DNA of 64,000 bases from Candidatus Nitrospira nitrificans. Its GTDB lineage: Bacteria; Nitrospirota; Nitrospiria; Nitrospirales; Nitrospiraceae. The position numbers and the translations under genes were made by a program. The DNA is taken from contig NZ_CZPZ01000002.1 of assembly GCF_001458775.1 (NCBI RefSeq), positions 62,001 through 126,000 of the forward strand, written 5' to 3'. Below are positions 56,075 through 64,000 of this stretch, in pieces; position 1 is the stretch's first letter, and every line of letters begins with the position of its first letter. The notes under the pieces were generated by a model. The model was not told where the DNA came from. It saw only the letters and a list, made by a program, of their open reading frames with translations, and did not search any database.

Positions 56075-56932
56075 ATGTTCGTTGTTCTCGGTGCTACAGG
56101 GAATACAGGATCGGCCGTCGTAGAGACTCTGCTAAACAACAAACAGCCTGTCAGGGTGATCGTTCGTTCAATCGAGAAGGGAGCCCGCTGGAAAACGAAA
56201 GGGGCGGAAGTGGCGGTGGCGTCCCTCGACGACGTATCGGCGTTAACCAAGGCATTTGAAGGGGCAAACGGAGTGTATCTGTTGGTGCCGCCGAATTACG
56301 GGGCCGAAGCTTGGTTGGCGGATCAACGACAGAGAATGGATCGCGCTGCGGAAACCGTTCAGAAGAGTGGAGTCGAACATGTTGTGTTCCTGTCGTCGGT
56401 CGGGGGGCATTTGCATGGTGGGACAGGCCCGATTCGGGCGGCGAGCTATGGCGAACAAACCCTTGGCTGTATTGCCAAGCGTCTCACCATCCTTCGCCCC
56501 TGCTATTTCATGGACAACTGGGCACCTGTGATCGGCGCGGCAAAGACCCAAGGAATCCTTCCGACGTTCATTGCGCCTCAAGCCAAGATTCCGATGATTT
56601 CCACCAAGGACATCGGTCGGATCGGCGCGGAGCGGCTGATGAGTGGTGGAAGGGGGAAGCAGATCGTGGAAATGGCGGGCCCGGAAGAGTATAGCCCGGA
56701 TCAAGCAGCATCGGCACTCAGTCAGATTCTTGGGAAAACGGTGACCGCCCAACATGCGCCACTCAGTGCCGTGGTTCCGACATTCAAATCATTTGGGTTT
56801 TCCGATGAAGCGGCGAACCTGTTCGAAGAAATGTACAGCGCCTTCTCGAAAGGGACGATCGGGTACGAGCATCCTGATAAGCTCGCGCGGGGCACGGTCA
56901 CCCTGTCGGAGGCATTACGGAGTATGGTGTGA
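56075..56932 (+). CDS. NmrA-like NAD(P)-binding protein
   Basis: This 285-residue protein has the Rossmann start FVVLGATGNTGSAVVETLL, VIVRSIEKGARWKTKGAEV and HVVFLSSVGGH. It belongs to the atypical SDR/NmrA group, which act as redox sensors or quinone-type oxidoreductases. The usual catalytic Tyr is not clear. GAGGAGGG precedes the ATG. It opens a long same-strand run of stress-type genes. Confidence 0.83.
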   Translation: MFVVLGATGNTGSAVVETLLNNKQPVRVIVRSIEKGARWKTKGAEVAVASLDDVSALTKAFEGANGVYLLVPPNYGAEAWLADQRQRMDRAAETVQKSGVEHVVFLSSVGGHLHGGTGPIRAASYGEQTLGCIAKRLTILRPCYFMDNWAPVIGAAKTQGILPTFIAPQAKIPMISTKDIGRIGAERLMSGGRGKQIVEMAGPEEYSPDQAASALSQILGKTVTAQHAPLSAVVPTFKSFGFSDEAANLFEEMYSAFSKGTIGYEHPDKLARGTVTLSEALRSMV

Positions 56933-57011
56933 GAGAGCGTCATGATGACAAGCACGATGGTTCCCGACGAAGTGGCCCGAGCCTATGAGGCCGGCAAATG
57001 GACCACCTGTC

Positions 57012-57677
57012 ATGAATGAACGTGTGCTGACGATTGACGTCTATTCCGATGTGATCTGCCCCTGGTGCTATGTGGGGAAGCGGCGGCTGGAACGGGCCTT
57101 GCGGCAAGTGGACGACCCTCTGAAGACTTATGTGGCGTGGAGACCGTTTCAGTTGAATCCGGCGATGCCAAAGGATGGGATGGATCGAACGGCCTACCTC
57201 GAGGCGAAGTTCGGGAGTCTGGAAACATTTAAAGAGATGGAGAAACGATTGATCGAAGCCGGTGCGATCGAACAGATTCCGTTTGCCTTCGAGAAGATCC
57301 TCAGGACGCCGAACACCTTTCTGGCCCATCGGTTGATTTGGTATGCCGGCCTCCAAGGCCGACAGGATGCGGTGGTTGACCGGTTGTTTAAAGGCTATTT
57401 CGAACAGGCGGCGGATATCGGATCGATCGCCGCGCTTGTCCAACTGGGGGAGCAAGCCGGCATGAACAGGGAAGCGGTGAAGCTCGTCCTCCAGAGCGAC
57501 GAAGGAACTGCCGAGGTTAGGGCTGAAGAATCGGCCGGTCATAAATTTTGGATTCGCGGCGTCCCCTATTTCATCGTGAACGGGACCTACGCGATCTCCG
57601 GCGCCCAGCCGGTGGAGACGTTCGTGTCGGCGGTTGACCAGATGTCGGCGCGAATTCGAACGGGAGTGTCATCCTGA
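57012..57677 (+). CDS. FrnE/DsbA-family oxidoreductase
   Basis: This 221-residue protein has a DsbA-like thioredoxin fold with redox pair CPWC in IDVYSDVICPWCYVGKRRL, a helical insert, and the cis-Pro motif IRGVPYFIVNGTYAISGAQP. No signal peptide, so it is cytoplasmic. FrnE-like proteins act in disulfide handling under oxidative stress; 2-hydroxychromene isomerases share the fold. The ATG at 57012 is preferred. Confidence 0.86.
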   Translation: MNERVLTIDVYSDVICPWCYVGKRRLERALRQVDDPLKTYVAWRPFQLNPAMPKDGMDRTAYLEAKFGSLETFKEMEKRLIEAGAIEQIPFAFEKILRTPNTFLAHRLIWYAGLQGRQDAVVDRLFKGYFEQAADIGSIAALVQLGEQAGMNREAVKLVLQSDEGTAEVRAEESAGHKFWIRGVPYFIVNGTYAISGAQPVETFVSAVDQMSARIRTGVSS

Positions 57678-57735
57678 GCATTCTCCAGGGTCAGTGGAAC
57701 ACATCCGGACAATAATCCAGGGCGGAGCCGGCGCG

Positions 57736-58413
57736 ATGAGGATGCGACAGGCAATCACGGCAATGCTGCTTATGATCACGTTGGTCTTGTCGGTCGCGCA
57801 AGGTCATAGTGAGAACATGAGCGATGATCAGCGGTTGATTTCCGCGGCTGACATGAATGACACGGCAACCGTGCAGCGGTTGCTGAAGGCAGGAGCCGAT
57901 CTCCAGGCTCGTGACGGACAGGGGCGCACGGCGCTGCTGGCTGCGACCAGCCATAACCATGTCGAAAGCGCTCGTCTCTTGATAGAGGCCGGGGCTGATG
58001 TCAACGCGCAGGACAAGAAGCGTGACAGTCCGTTGCTGTTGTCCGGGGCCAGTGGGTACCTGGAGATCCTCACGCTCGCCCTGAAGGCCAAGCCGAACTT
58101 CAAGATTTATAATCGCTTCGGCGGCACCGCGCTGATCCCTGCATGCGAGCGCGGACATGTCGAGGTCGTCAGGGCATTGCTCGATTCGGATATCGACGTG
58201 GATCACGTGAACCATCTCGGTTGGACGGCCCTCCTGGAAGCCATCATCTTGAGCGACGGAGGGCCACGACACCAAGAGATCGTGCGGATGCTCGTGAAGG
58301 CCGGTGCCTCGGTGAATATCGCCGATCAAGACGGTGTCACGCCGCTCCAGCATGCCCGTCGCAAAGGGTATCAAGAAATCGTGAGTGCTTTGGAGGGGGC
58401 AGGAGCTCGGTAA
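57736..58413 (+). CDS. Secreted ankyrin-repeat protein
   Basis: This protein of about 225 residues has a signal peptide (MLLMITLVLSVAQGHSE) and about six ankyrin repeats, such as GRTALLAATSHNHVESARLL, GGTALIPACERGHVEVVRAL and DGVTPLQHARRKGYQEIVSA. It is probably a periplasmic binding scaffold. In other bacteria such proteins protect catalase or bind partner toxins; here the partner is unknown. The region before the ATG has no clear promoter. Confidence 0.85.
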   Translation: MRMRQAITAMLLMITLVLSVAQGHSENMSDDQRLISAADMNDTATVQRLLKAGADLQARDGQGRTALLAATSHNHVESARLLIEAGADVNAQDKKRDSPLLLSGASGYLEILTLALKAKPNFKIYNRFGGTALIPACERGHVEVVRALLDSDIDVDHVNHLGWTALLEAIILSDGGPRHQEIVRMLVKAGASVNIADQDGVTPLQHARRKGYQEIVSALEGAGAR

Positions 58414-58459
58414 CGAGCTCCTATGGGTGCGATATGTGCGTCCAATCAAGGAGGAATCG

Positions 58460-59011
58460 ATGACATATATGAATCGATGGCAATCTCATATTCGGTTGTC
58501 CGCCCGTGGGTTGATCATCATCGCGGCCTGCGCCGGCGGATTACCCTCCGGTGCTGTGGCAGCGGAAGACTTGCCGCGCGAGGCGGTCTTGCCGGTGGCT
58601 TTGGCGGCGACAGCGGTGAGAGTCGCTGTGGACCAATGCGCGAAAGAGGGCCATCGAGTCAGTGCGGCGGTGGTGGATCGGGCCGGTATTCTGAGGGCAT
58701 TTCTGAGGGGGGACGGAGCCGGGCCTCATACCGTCGAAAGCAGCGAGAAAAAAGCCTACACCGCCTCGAGCATGCGTGGGCCGACGGGCAATGTGGCTGA
58801 GCTTATCGCCAAAACGCCAGGGCTTCAGGGATTGCAGCACATGAATGATCGGATTCTCTTTTTGGCCGGAGGATTGCCCATCGAGATCGCCTCTGAAATC
58901 GTCGGAGGGATCGGAGTAGGGGGTGCGCCGGGAGGCCATCTCGACGCGGCTTGTGCGCAAGCCGGTCTCGACAGCATCGGATCGGCGTCGAAACTTCCCG
59001 CGACAAAATAA
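58460..59011 (+). CDS. GlcG/HbpS-family secreted protein
   Basis: This protein of about 183 residues starts with an ATG behind AAGGAGG. A signal peptide ends near AVAAEDL. The mature part has the GlcG/HbpS fold: HRVSAAVVDRAGILRAFLRG, KKAYTASSMRGPTGN, LAGGLPIEI and GGIGVGGAPGGHLDAACAQA. HbpS proteins bind haem and signal oxidative stress; GlcG is of unknown role. Fits its redox-type neighbours. Confidence 0.86.
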   Translation: MTYMNRWQSHIRLSARGLIIIAACAGGLPSGAVAAEDLPREAVLPVALAATAVRVAVDQCAKEGHRVSAAVVDRAGILRAFLRGDGAGPHTVESSEKKAYTASSMRGPTGNVAELIAKTPGLQGLQHMNDRILFLAGGLPIEIASEIVGGIGVGGAPGGHLDAACAQAGLDSIGSASKLPATK

Positions 59012-59106
59012 CGACCGGCGGGATTGCAACCGCTCGCCGGGTCAAATGAGCGAACGCGGATTGAAGAGAATCGGTCCGTGACGGGAACGGCAAGGCAGGG
59101 AGAACG

Positions 59107-59541
59107 ATGTCGGTCCGGGTCTATGGCTGCAATCATATCGTGATCGAAGTGACCGATGCCAAGCAGGCGGTGAAATTTTATCAGGACGTGTTTGGCTTGA
59201 AGATGCTGCGTGGCGGCGAAGGGGCTGCTTGGTGCAAGCTCGGCGAGCATCAGTTCATGGCTATTTTTGAAGTCGAGAAGCTGCAACCGGACCGCATGAA
59301 GCATTTCGGGCTGATGGTTCGTGATGCCGGACAGATCAAGGAAGTCCGCAAGAAGCTGACGAAGAAATATAAATTGAAGCTCCATCCGGATTTTCGTTGC
59401 GATTTTCGAGATCCTTGGGGGAATCGTATCCAAGTCGGCGATCTCAGCGATGAATCATTGGTGTGGCTCCTTCCTTATCAGGAAGTGCGGAAAGTCGGGA
59501 TAACATTCGCCAGCAAACCTCGAAAGGAGAAGAAGTCATGA
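59107..59541 (+). CDS. VOC-family (glyoxalase-like) protein
   Basis: This 144-residue single VOC domain has the strand with metal-like His in CNHIVIEVTDAKQAVKFYQD, a middle KHFGLMVRDAGQIKEV, and CDFRDPWGNRIQVGDL near the end. It may open or isomerise a small substrate, or bind a drug; the active residues do not fix it. Its stop overlaps the NTF2-like gene by 4 nt. Confidence 0.83.
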   Translation: MSVRVYGCNHIVIEVTDAKQAVKFYQDVFGLKMLRGGEGAAWCKLGEHQFMAIFEVEKLQPDRMKHFGLMVRDAGQIKEVRKKLTKKYKLKLHPDFRCDFRDPWGNRIQVGDLSDESLVWLLPYQEVRKVGITFASKPRKEKKS

Positions 59542-59906
59542 GCACGACGAATCTGCAACAGCGGTTGAACAGTCTCTTCGAGTATATCCGACAGGGCAAA
59601 ATCATCGACGCCATGGCCGAGTTTTACGACCAGGACACGGTGATGCAGGACAATGCGAATCCGCCCACGAAGGGGTTAGCCGCCAACATCGAGCGAGAAA
59701 AGCAATTTATGAGCGGGGTAAAGGAATGGAAGGGGTTCGAGGTGAAAGCGAGCGGCACGGGCGACAACGTCACGTTTTACGAATGTACCCTTGATTTCAT
59801 TGCGACGACCGGGCAGCCGGTTCACATGGAGCAGGTTTCGGTGGCCAAGTGGAAGAACGGCAAGATCGTCCACGAGCGGTTTTATTATGATATGGGGAAG
59901 AAGTGA
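59538..59906 (+). CDS. SnoaL/NTF2-like small protein
   Basis: This 122-residue protein has an NTF2-like cone fold: MAEFYDQDTVMQDNANPP, EREKQFMSGVKEWKG and KWKNGKIVHERFYYDM. The fold is shared by isomerases, ligand binders and unknown proteins. Coupled by a 4-nt overlap to the VOC gene, with GGAG upstream. The two may act on the same small molecule. Confidence 0.78.
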   Translation: MSTTNLQQRLNSLFEYIRQGKIIDAMAEFYDQDTVMQDNANPPTKGLAANIEREKQFMSGVKEWKGFEVKASGTGDNVTFYECTLDFIATTGQPVHMEQVSVAKWKNGKIVHERFYYDMGKK

Positions 59907-60285
59907 ACGAAGGGATGCACCATGCTCAGCGCCGGTCGACAATTTGGAGATCGGACGGAACCATCGGAAAAACCACCCTCCGTCCGAAGATATGGATGGG
60001 AAAAGGAGTGAGATGCCTGGCCGCATCTCGTCCAGAGGGAATTTCTTCAAGAATTGGCGCTAGGGGAACTCCCAGTTTGCCTGGTTGCGGTCGTTCTCCC
60101 ACCATGTAGTCCGACTTGATGAACCAATCGAAGGGCGCCGCCGCGTCCGGTGCCGAGGACGCGACTCTGTTGGATTCGGTACGAAGCCTGCTGAGGCCGT
60201 CAGAATGAGATGAAGGTTTCGGCGGGTGGTATGAGGGTGCGTTGCAACGCGCGCTCAATTACGGGAAACAAATGCGGGAGGCAGC
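59907..60285. other. Intergenic region before the DUF5069 gene
   Basis: A 379-nt stretch with frames on both strands that have no family likeness and biased composition. The end has GGGAGG for the next gene. No clear terminator or promoter was found. Confidence 0.45.
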
Positions 60286-60750
60286 ATGATGAGCACGGAT
60301 CACGAAAAGGTGAAGAAACTGGCGAAGGATCTCCGCAAGAATTATCCGCGCAGTCCTCGAGAAAAGCTGGGTGGTTATGTGATTGCCGCGCGGTGCGTCG
60401 ACAAGTGCAGGGCATTTCTCGCGGATATGAACGGCGAGTACAACTATTGGCCCTGTTCCTTGGCGAGCCAATGGTTCGCGTTCACCGGCATCACGCCCGA
60501 ACGGTTCAAGGACGTGGTCGCGACGGGAGCAACCGATGAAGAACTCGCGTCGTGGATCGCGGGCCATTCGAAGGTCAAGGATCCGGACGAAGTGTTGAAG
60601 TGGAACAACGCGATGCGCGATACACGATTGAGCGACATGAGTCTCCAGGCTCAGCAGTACCTCGAAGAATACATTCCCAAGTTTGTTCCCACCCATCGTC
60701 CCGTCTATGTGTGGTTCGATGTCTACGATCTTGAGGAGAAGCGGCTGTGA
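60286..60750 (+). CDS. DUF5069 family protein
   Basis: This 154-residue protein has KLAKDLRKNYPRSPREKLGG, FLADMNGEYNYWPCSLASQW and DEELASWIAGHSKV, the pattern of DUF5069. The family is found in bacteria with unknown role. GGGAGG precedes the ATG pair at 60286/60289. It is followed after about 30 nt by the DJ-1-like gene. Confidence 0.78.
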   Translation: MMSTDHEKVKKLAKDLRKNYPRSPREKLGGYVIAARCVDKCRAFLADMNGEYNYWPCSLASQWFAFTGITPERFKDVVATGATDEELASWIAGHSKVKDPDEVLKWNNAMRDTRLSDMSLQAQQYLEEYIPKFVPTHRPVYVWFDVYDLEEKRL

Positions 60751-60781
60751 CGGTTTGACCGACGGACGCAGGAGTGAAGTC

Positions 60782-61504
60782 ATGAACAAGAAAATCCTCG
60801 TGGTGCTCACCAGCGTCGAGAAATATCCCAACTTGAATCGGGCGACCGGCTTGTGGCTGGGCGAAGCCGTGCACTTCGTCGAGAAGGTCGAATCGGCGGG
60901 CTACGAGGTCGATTACGTCAGTCCTCAAGGCGGCTATACGCCGATTGATCCACATAGCCTTGCGATGGCGGAACCGACCGATTGGGAGTGGTATCACAAG
61001 AAAGCATTCATGAATCGCCTTGGAACCACGCTCAAACCCAGCCAAGTCAATCCAAACGATTATGCGGCGATTTACTTTACCGGCGGCCATGGCGTGATCT
61101 GGGATTTTCCTGAGAACAAGGCCCTTCAGACGATCAGTCGAAGAATCTACGAGAGCGGCGGCTATGTGTCATCGGTCTGCCATTGCGCCGCAGGCCTATT
61201 GAATATCAAATTGTCCGATGGGTCGTTGCTCATCAAGGATAAGAAAGTCACCGGTTTTTCCAATGAAGAGGAGAAGCTGGCCGAGCTCGACAGGTTTGTG
61301 CCTTTCTTGACTGAAACAGAGCTGGCCGCGAGAGGAGCCGTCTACAAGAAAGCCGACAAGCCCTGGGCGCCGTTTGCCGTTGAAGACGACAGGCTGATCA
61401 GCGGACAGAATCCGGCGTCTGGCGGGGCGGTGGCCGATTTGCTGATCGCAGCGCTGCGACGGTCTGACAGGTCCGCGTCATCGACTCTCGGCCTCTCATC
61501 ATGA
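60782..61504 (+). CDS. DJ-1/PfpI superfamily protein (Hsp31-like)
   Basis: This protein of about 240 residues has the glutamine-amidotransferase-like fold: IYFTGGHGVIWDFPENKAL, and the nucleophile-elbow Cys in YVSSVCHCAAGLL followed by His. The Asp/Glu of the elbow is in VDYVSPQGG. Hsp31-like proteins act as glyoxalases, deglycases or chaperones. It may detoxify reactive carbonyls with the nearby VOC protein. No signal peptide. Confidence 0.86.
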   Translation: MNKKILVVLTSVEKYPNLNRATGLWLGEAVHFVEKVESAGYEVDYVSPQGGYTPIDPHSLAMAEPTDWEWYHKKAFMNRLGTTLKPSQVNPNDYAAIYFTGGHGVIWDFPENKALQTISRRIYESGGYVSSVCHCAAGLLNIKLSDGSLLIKDKKVTGFSNEEEKLAELDRFVPFLTETELAARGAVYKKADKPWAPFAVEDDRLISGQNPASGGAVADLLIAALRRSDRSASSTLGLSS

Positions 61505-61732
61505 GAAGCAGGACAATGGAAGGCGTGGACGGCGGCTAACGGATGACGTGTTTTCGAAAGCGGGTGCAGTCTCACGGGGCGTATCGAAGGCATGCTGGGC
61601 CGCCGAGGATGATGTCGGCTTGCGCGGGCTCAAGCGATACGGCGAGAAGAAACGGCGCCGATATGTCGCTTTTATTCACATCGGACCGGGAACGTGCGGC
61701 AGGAGTAACTGCCCTCTCGGGATGGGATCTGT

Positions 61733-62317
61733 ATGAACCCAAAAACTGAAAAGACAAAGATGCTGGCCGGCGAACTTTATCGCTCGGCGGATCCCGAACT
61801 TGTTGCGGATACCCGGCGGGCGCAGCGTGTGTTGACACGGTACAACGCGACTTCGGACGAGGAGACGGGCGAGAGAGCGACGATCTTACGCGAGCTCTTG
61901 GGCTCATTCGGCGACGGTGCGGTCATCAGGCCGCTCTTCGCCTGCGACTATGGCTATAACATCCGGCTCGGACGGAACGCCTTCATCAATTTCAACTGCG
62001 TCTTTCTCGACTGCGCGCCGATCGAGATCGGGGACAATCTTCAAATGGGACCGGCCGCGCAACTCTACACGGCGGCGCATCCGCTCGAGACGGATGTACG
62101 ACGATCCGGCCTGGAATATGCTCGCCCGATCCGCATCGGAAACGACGTGTGGATCGGAGGCGGCGCGATCATTCTTCCGGGCGTGACGATCGGCGACCGC
62201 AGCGTCATCGGCGCCGGGAGCGTGGTGGTGCGCGACGTCCCCGCGGCCAAGGTCGTCGCGGGTAACCCGGCTCGCATCCTTCGCGACCTTGAGGGGAGCA
62301 AAGATCCGGTGGTGTGA
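61733..62317 (+). CDS. Maltose O-acetyltransferase-like hexapeptide enzyme
   Basis: This 194-residue left-handed beta-helix acetyltransferase has LAGELYRSADPEL at its N-terminus, the catalytic His in YTAAHPLETDVR, and hexapeptide repeats IRIGNDVWIGGGAIILPGV. It transfers acetyl from acetyl-CoA to a sugar hydroxyl; the physiological acceptor is unknown. The 228-nt gap before it has no gene I can support. Confidence 0.88.
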   Translation: MNPKTEKTKMLAGELYRSADPELVADTRRAQRVLTRYNATSDEETGERATILRELLGSFGDGAVIRPLFACDYGYNIRLGRNAFINFNCVFLDCAPIEIGDNLQMGPAAQLYTAAHPLETDVRRSGLEYARPIRIGNDVWIGGGAIILPGVTIGDRSVIGAGSVVVRDVPAAKVVAGNPARILRDLEGSKDPVV

Positions 62318-62755
62318 AGAGATAGGGAAAGAGCGTTGACATCCAACTGAACGTAGGGAGGGAAGGTGAAGAATACATTGATGAGTTGCGGTGACGGTGA
62401 GCGTGTCTCGTGAAGCGGACAGAAGCTGCGTCTTGGCCGATGAAATGCGCGTCTTGGCCCTCGGCTTCGCCGTGCCTGCGTCGATGAGTCCGTGCAGGCA
62501 GGCGAACCGGGTGCGCTGGGGTGGGCGGGTGAGAATGACGGCCTTTCTGAACAGCCTGTGGGGCATGAGGATTTCGTCTGTGAGAGTAAACGAGGCTTCA
62601 TCTCTTGGTCGTCAGATAGTTTGTCAACAACCTGTTAGGCAATGATGAAAGACCGGTGATGCTGGTCTCGATAATGGGGAGGCGATGTCATGATCCGTCA
62701 ACAGGGAACTTGGTTGCTCAACATAGATGTCGATCATCAATCGGAAAGGCCCGCA
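62318..62755. other. Intergenic region with a possible repeat fragment
   Basis: About 440 nt. Near 62366-62400 the sequence gaaggtgaagaatacattga resembles the flank of the degenerate repeats near 53130-53160, so it may be a partial copy. No gene is supported. A GGGGAGG lies near 62675 before an in-frame ATG at 62690, an alternative start for the next gene. Confidence 0.4.
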
Positions 62756-63094
62756 ATGGTTCGGACCATTCTGATGTCGGTCCTCATCGGCCTGTTGTCA
62801 TTAGTGGCTGTCACGACCGGTTGGACAGCCGATGACGATGGCAGCCGACTCACGATCGTGAGTCCGGCGCAGGGAGCAGTGATAAAGGGGGACTCCGTCG
62901 AAGTGCGGTACAAGCTGTCGAAGGGGACGGAAGCCACGCACATCCATTGTTATGTGGATGGTGAATATCAAAAAGGGTTTAAAGGCATGGTCAAGGGGCT
63001 CACGCGCGGTTCGCACGAGATCAAGCTTGTGGCGGCGAGCCACGATCACGACGCGCTGGGTGTCGAAGCAGTCGTCACGGTCGAGGTGGAATGA
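62756..63094 (+). CDS. Secreted Ig-like domain protein, paralogue
   Basis: This is a protein of about 112 residues with a signal peptide (MSVLIGLLSLVAVTTGWTAD) and one Ig-like repeat: IVSPAQGAVIKGDSVEVRY, HIHCYVDGEYQKGFKGMVKG and HEIKLVAASHDHDA. It aligns over its full length with 22779-23117, with most of the central block identical. The ATG at 62756 gives the better signal peptide; 62690 has the better ribosome binding site. His-rich segments could bind metal. Confidence 0.75.
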   Translation: MVRTILMSVLIGLLSLVAVTTGWTADDDGSRLTIVSPAQGAVIKGDSVEVRYKLSKGTEATHIHCYVDGEYQKGFKGMVKGLTRGSHEIKLVAASHDHDALGVEAVVTVEVE

Positions 63095-63127
63095 TGTCTG
63101 CCTGATTATTATCCCAGGGAGGAGCTT

Positions 63128-63514
63128 ATGCCGCCGTTCATGCGTTCCTATTCCGCTCAAACCTATGCATTGATGCGCATCGTCACCGGTTTCCTGTTTC
63201 TCTGGCACGGCACCCAGAAGTTGTTCGGGTTTCCCGGAACCCCACACCCGGTTCCTCCCTTTGTTACCTACGTCGCAGGTCCGATCGAATTGATCGGCGG
63301 CACGCTCGTGATGATCGGTCTTTTCACCGGCTGGGCGGCGTTTCTCTGTAGTGGGTTGATGGCCGCCGCCTATTGGATGGCGCACGGCACACAGGCGCTG
63401 TTGCCGATTCAGAACATGGGGGAACTCGCGGTCCTCTATTGCTTCACGTTCTTGTATATCTCGTCCCAGGGGTCCGGCATCTGGAGCGTGGATGCGGCGC
63501 GCAACGCAGTCTAG
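63128..63514 (+). CDS. DoxX-family membrane protein
   Basis: This 128-residue protein has about four membrane helices. The family start is LMRIVTGFLFLWHGTQKLFG, and the third helix contains ELIGGTLVMIGLFTGWAAFL. DoxX-like proteins are linked with quinone or thiosulfate metabolism and redox stress. GGGAGG is upstream. It follows the Ig-like gene after 33 nt and may be co-transcribed. Confidence 0.85.
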   Translation: MPPFMRSYSAQTYALMRIVTGFLFLWHGTQKLFGFPGTPHPVPPFVTYVAGPIELIGGTLVMIGLFTGWAAFLCSGLMAAAYWMAHGTQALLPIQNMGELAVLYCFTFLYISSQGSGIWSVDAARNAV

Positions 63515-63601
63515 CGTTCATGCTTTGACGGTACCCAAGAAGGACACCTGAACGTGAAACGATCCGATGGTCCGTCCGTTCGCCATCAACGTGGAGGCCT
63601 T

Positions 63602-64000
63602 ATGCACGTGTGTGTATTGATCGCAATGATCAGCGTCCTCATGCTCGGCGCTCCCGTTCCCGCGCAAGCCGCAGGCAAGTGGACTAAGGGCGCGCCGTTT
63701 CCTGAGCCGTCCGAGGAACTGGTCGGTGGTTCGGTCGGTGGCAAGTTGTATGTGTTCGGCGGACTCGGGCCAGGGTGGATCCCGCAAGGCCTGGTGTACG
63801 AGTATGATCCGGCGACCGACAAGTGGATGAAGAAAAAACCAATGGCCTTGCCGGCGCATCATGTCGCCTTCACCGAGCTCAATGGAACGTTCTATGCGTT
63901 CGGCGGCTTCGTGCCACCTGAGTCCGGTCCACCTGCCTGGGTGCCGATCAATCACGCGTGGGAGTACGATCCGACAGCAGACCGTTGGAAAGCATTGGCT
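63602..64000 (+). CDS. Secreted kelch-repeat protein (3' end outside the window)
   Basis: The frame starts at an ATG with GGAGG upstream and is open to the right edge, giving 133 residues so far. A signal peptide ends near PAQAAGKW. Kelch units follow: LVGGSVGGKLYVFGGLGPG, VYEYDPATDKWMKKKPM, ELNGTFYAFGGFVPP and AWEYDPTADRWKAL. These build a beta-propeller used in binding. Enzyme activity is not shown. Confidence 0.82.
   Translation, partial: MHVCVLIAMISVLMLGAPVPAQAAGKWTKGAPFPEPSEELVGGSVGGKLYVFGGLGPGWIPQGLVYEYDPATDKWMKKKPMALPAHHVAFTELNGTFYAFGGFVPPESGPPAWVPINHAWEYDPTADRWKALA

Noticed and set aside
55890-56123. Plus-strand frame of 77 codons overlapping the NmrA-like start
   Set aside because: It runs into the NmrA gene in another frame, has no ribosome binding site and no family likeness.
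56942-57019. 25-codon frame (VPDEVARAYEAGKW) just before the FrnE-like gene
   Set aside because: Too short and overlaps the FrnE start; it could be a gene remnant but cannot be supported.
59926-60258. Minus-strand frame of 110 codons between the NTF2-like and DUF5069 genes
   Set aside because: Opposite to a long same-strand gene run, with Pro/Ser/Arg-rich composition and no motif; probably chance.

Overview
The window looks like a chromosomal segment of a Nitrospira-type nitrite oxidiser. The best marker is a periplasmic chlorite dismutase (18488-19285) with the lineage-typical K-x3-WW and H-x12-R haem-pocket residues. A NarK-type nitrate/nitrite porter, a RpoH-type sigma factor beside groESL, and a moderately high, even GC content fit this. 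No tRNA, rRNA, CRISPR array, transposase or phage gene was found, so most of the window is core chromosome with accessory insertions.

Layout. 0-3.4 kb: the end of an HDOD gene, a secreted trypsin-like protease behind a striking 14-bp dyad, and a truncated second copy of that protease. 3.7-7.8 kb: two divergent GlnE-like adenylyltransferase proteins, one with an N-terminal ACT-like region. 7.8-9.7 kb: a toxin-antitoxin island with VapBC, a RelE/RHH pair and a frameshifted antitoxin. 9.9-13.2 kb: groESL and rpoH. 13.4-17 kb: narK, then ribBA-ribH-nusB. 17.1-27 kb: a purine block (purB, purC, purS, purQ, purL, purF) into which cld is translationally coupled, and which is broken up by a long imperfect palindrome, an MntA-HepT pair and a secreted Ig-like protein. 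28.4-31.4 kb: four genes (metallo-beta-lactamase fold, TPR, unknown, methyltransferase) linked by 4-nt overlaps. 31-39 kb: envelope and secreted proteins (PQQ-like repeats, beta-barrel, TRL lipoprotein, DUF3015 with DUF4105), HicBA and a hydrolase. 39-47 kb, mostly minus strand: lysine 2,3-aminomutase, dCTP deaminase, two glycosyltransferases, an SDR and an ATP-grasp-like protein. 47.4-52.2 kb: a Cys-cluster protein coupled to a hybrid sensor kinase, then a CbbQ/NirQ-type ATPase. 52.2-55.7 kb: two paralogous glycine-zipper lipoproteins separated by repeats, and a restriction-modification locus whose nuclease is frameshifted. 56-64 kb: a long same-strand run of small stress and detoxification genes (NmrA, FrnE/DsbA, ankyrin, HbpS-like, VOC, NTF2-like, DUF5069, DJ-1, acetyltransferase, DoxX, kelch).

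The most unusual non-coding signal is a family of about 119-bp palindromic elements. Full copies lie at 28018-28137, 39709-39827 and 53005-53122, with partial copies at 53123-53330 and possibly near 62360. They share an internal TGCGCGCAT core, but their outer stems have different sequences that still pair. Other repeats are a 190-bp MITE-like element (45224-45413), the purC-proximal palindrome (19992-20230) and a PELVEG-type dispersed repeat after groEL. At least three defence or addiction genes are decayed while their partners look intact: a VapC remnant with intact VapB, a restriction nuclease with intact methyltransferase, and a lone frameshifted antitoxin.
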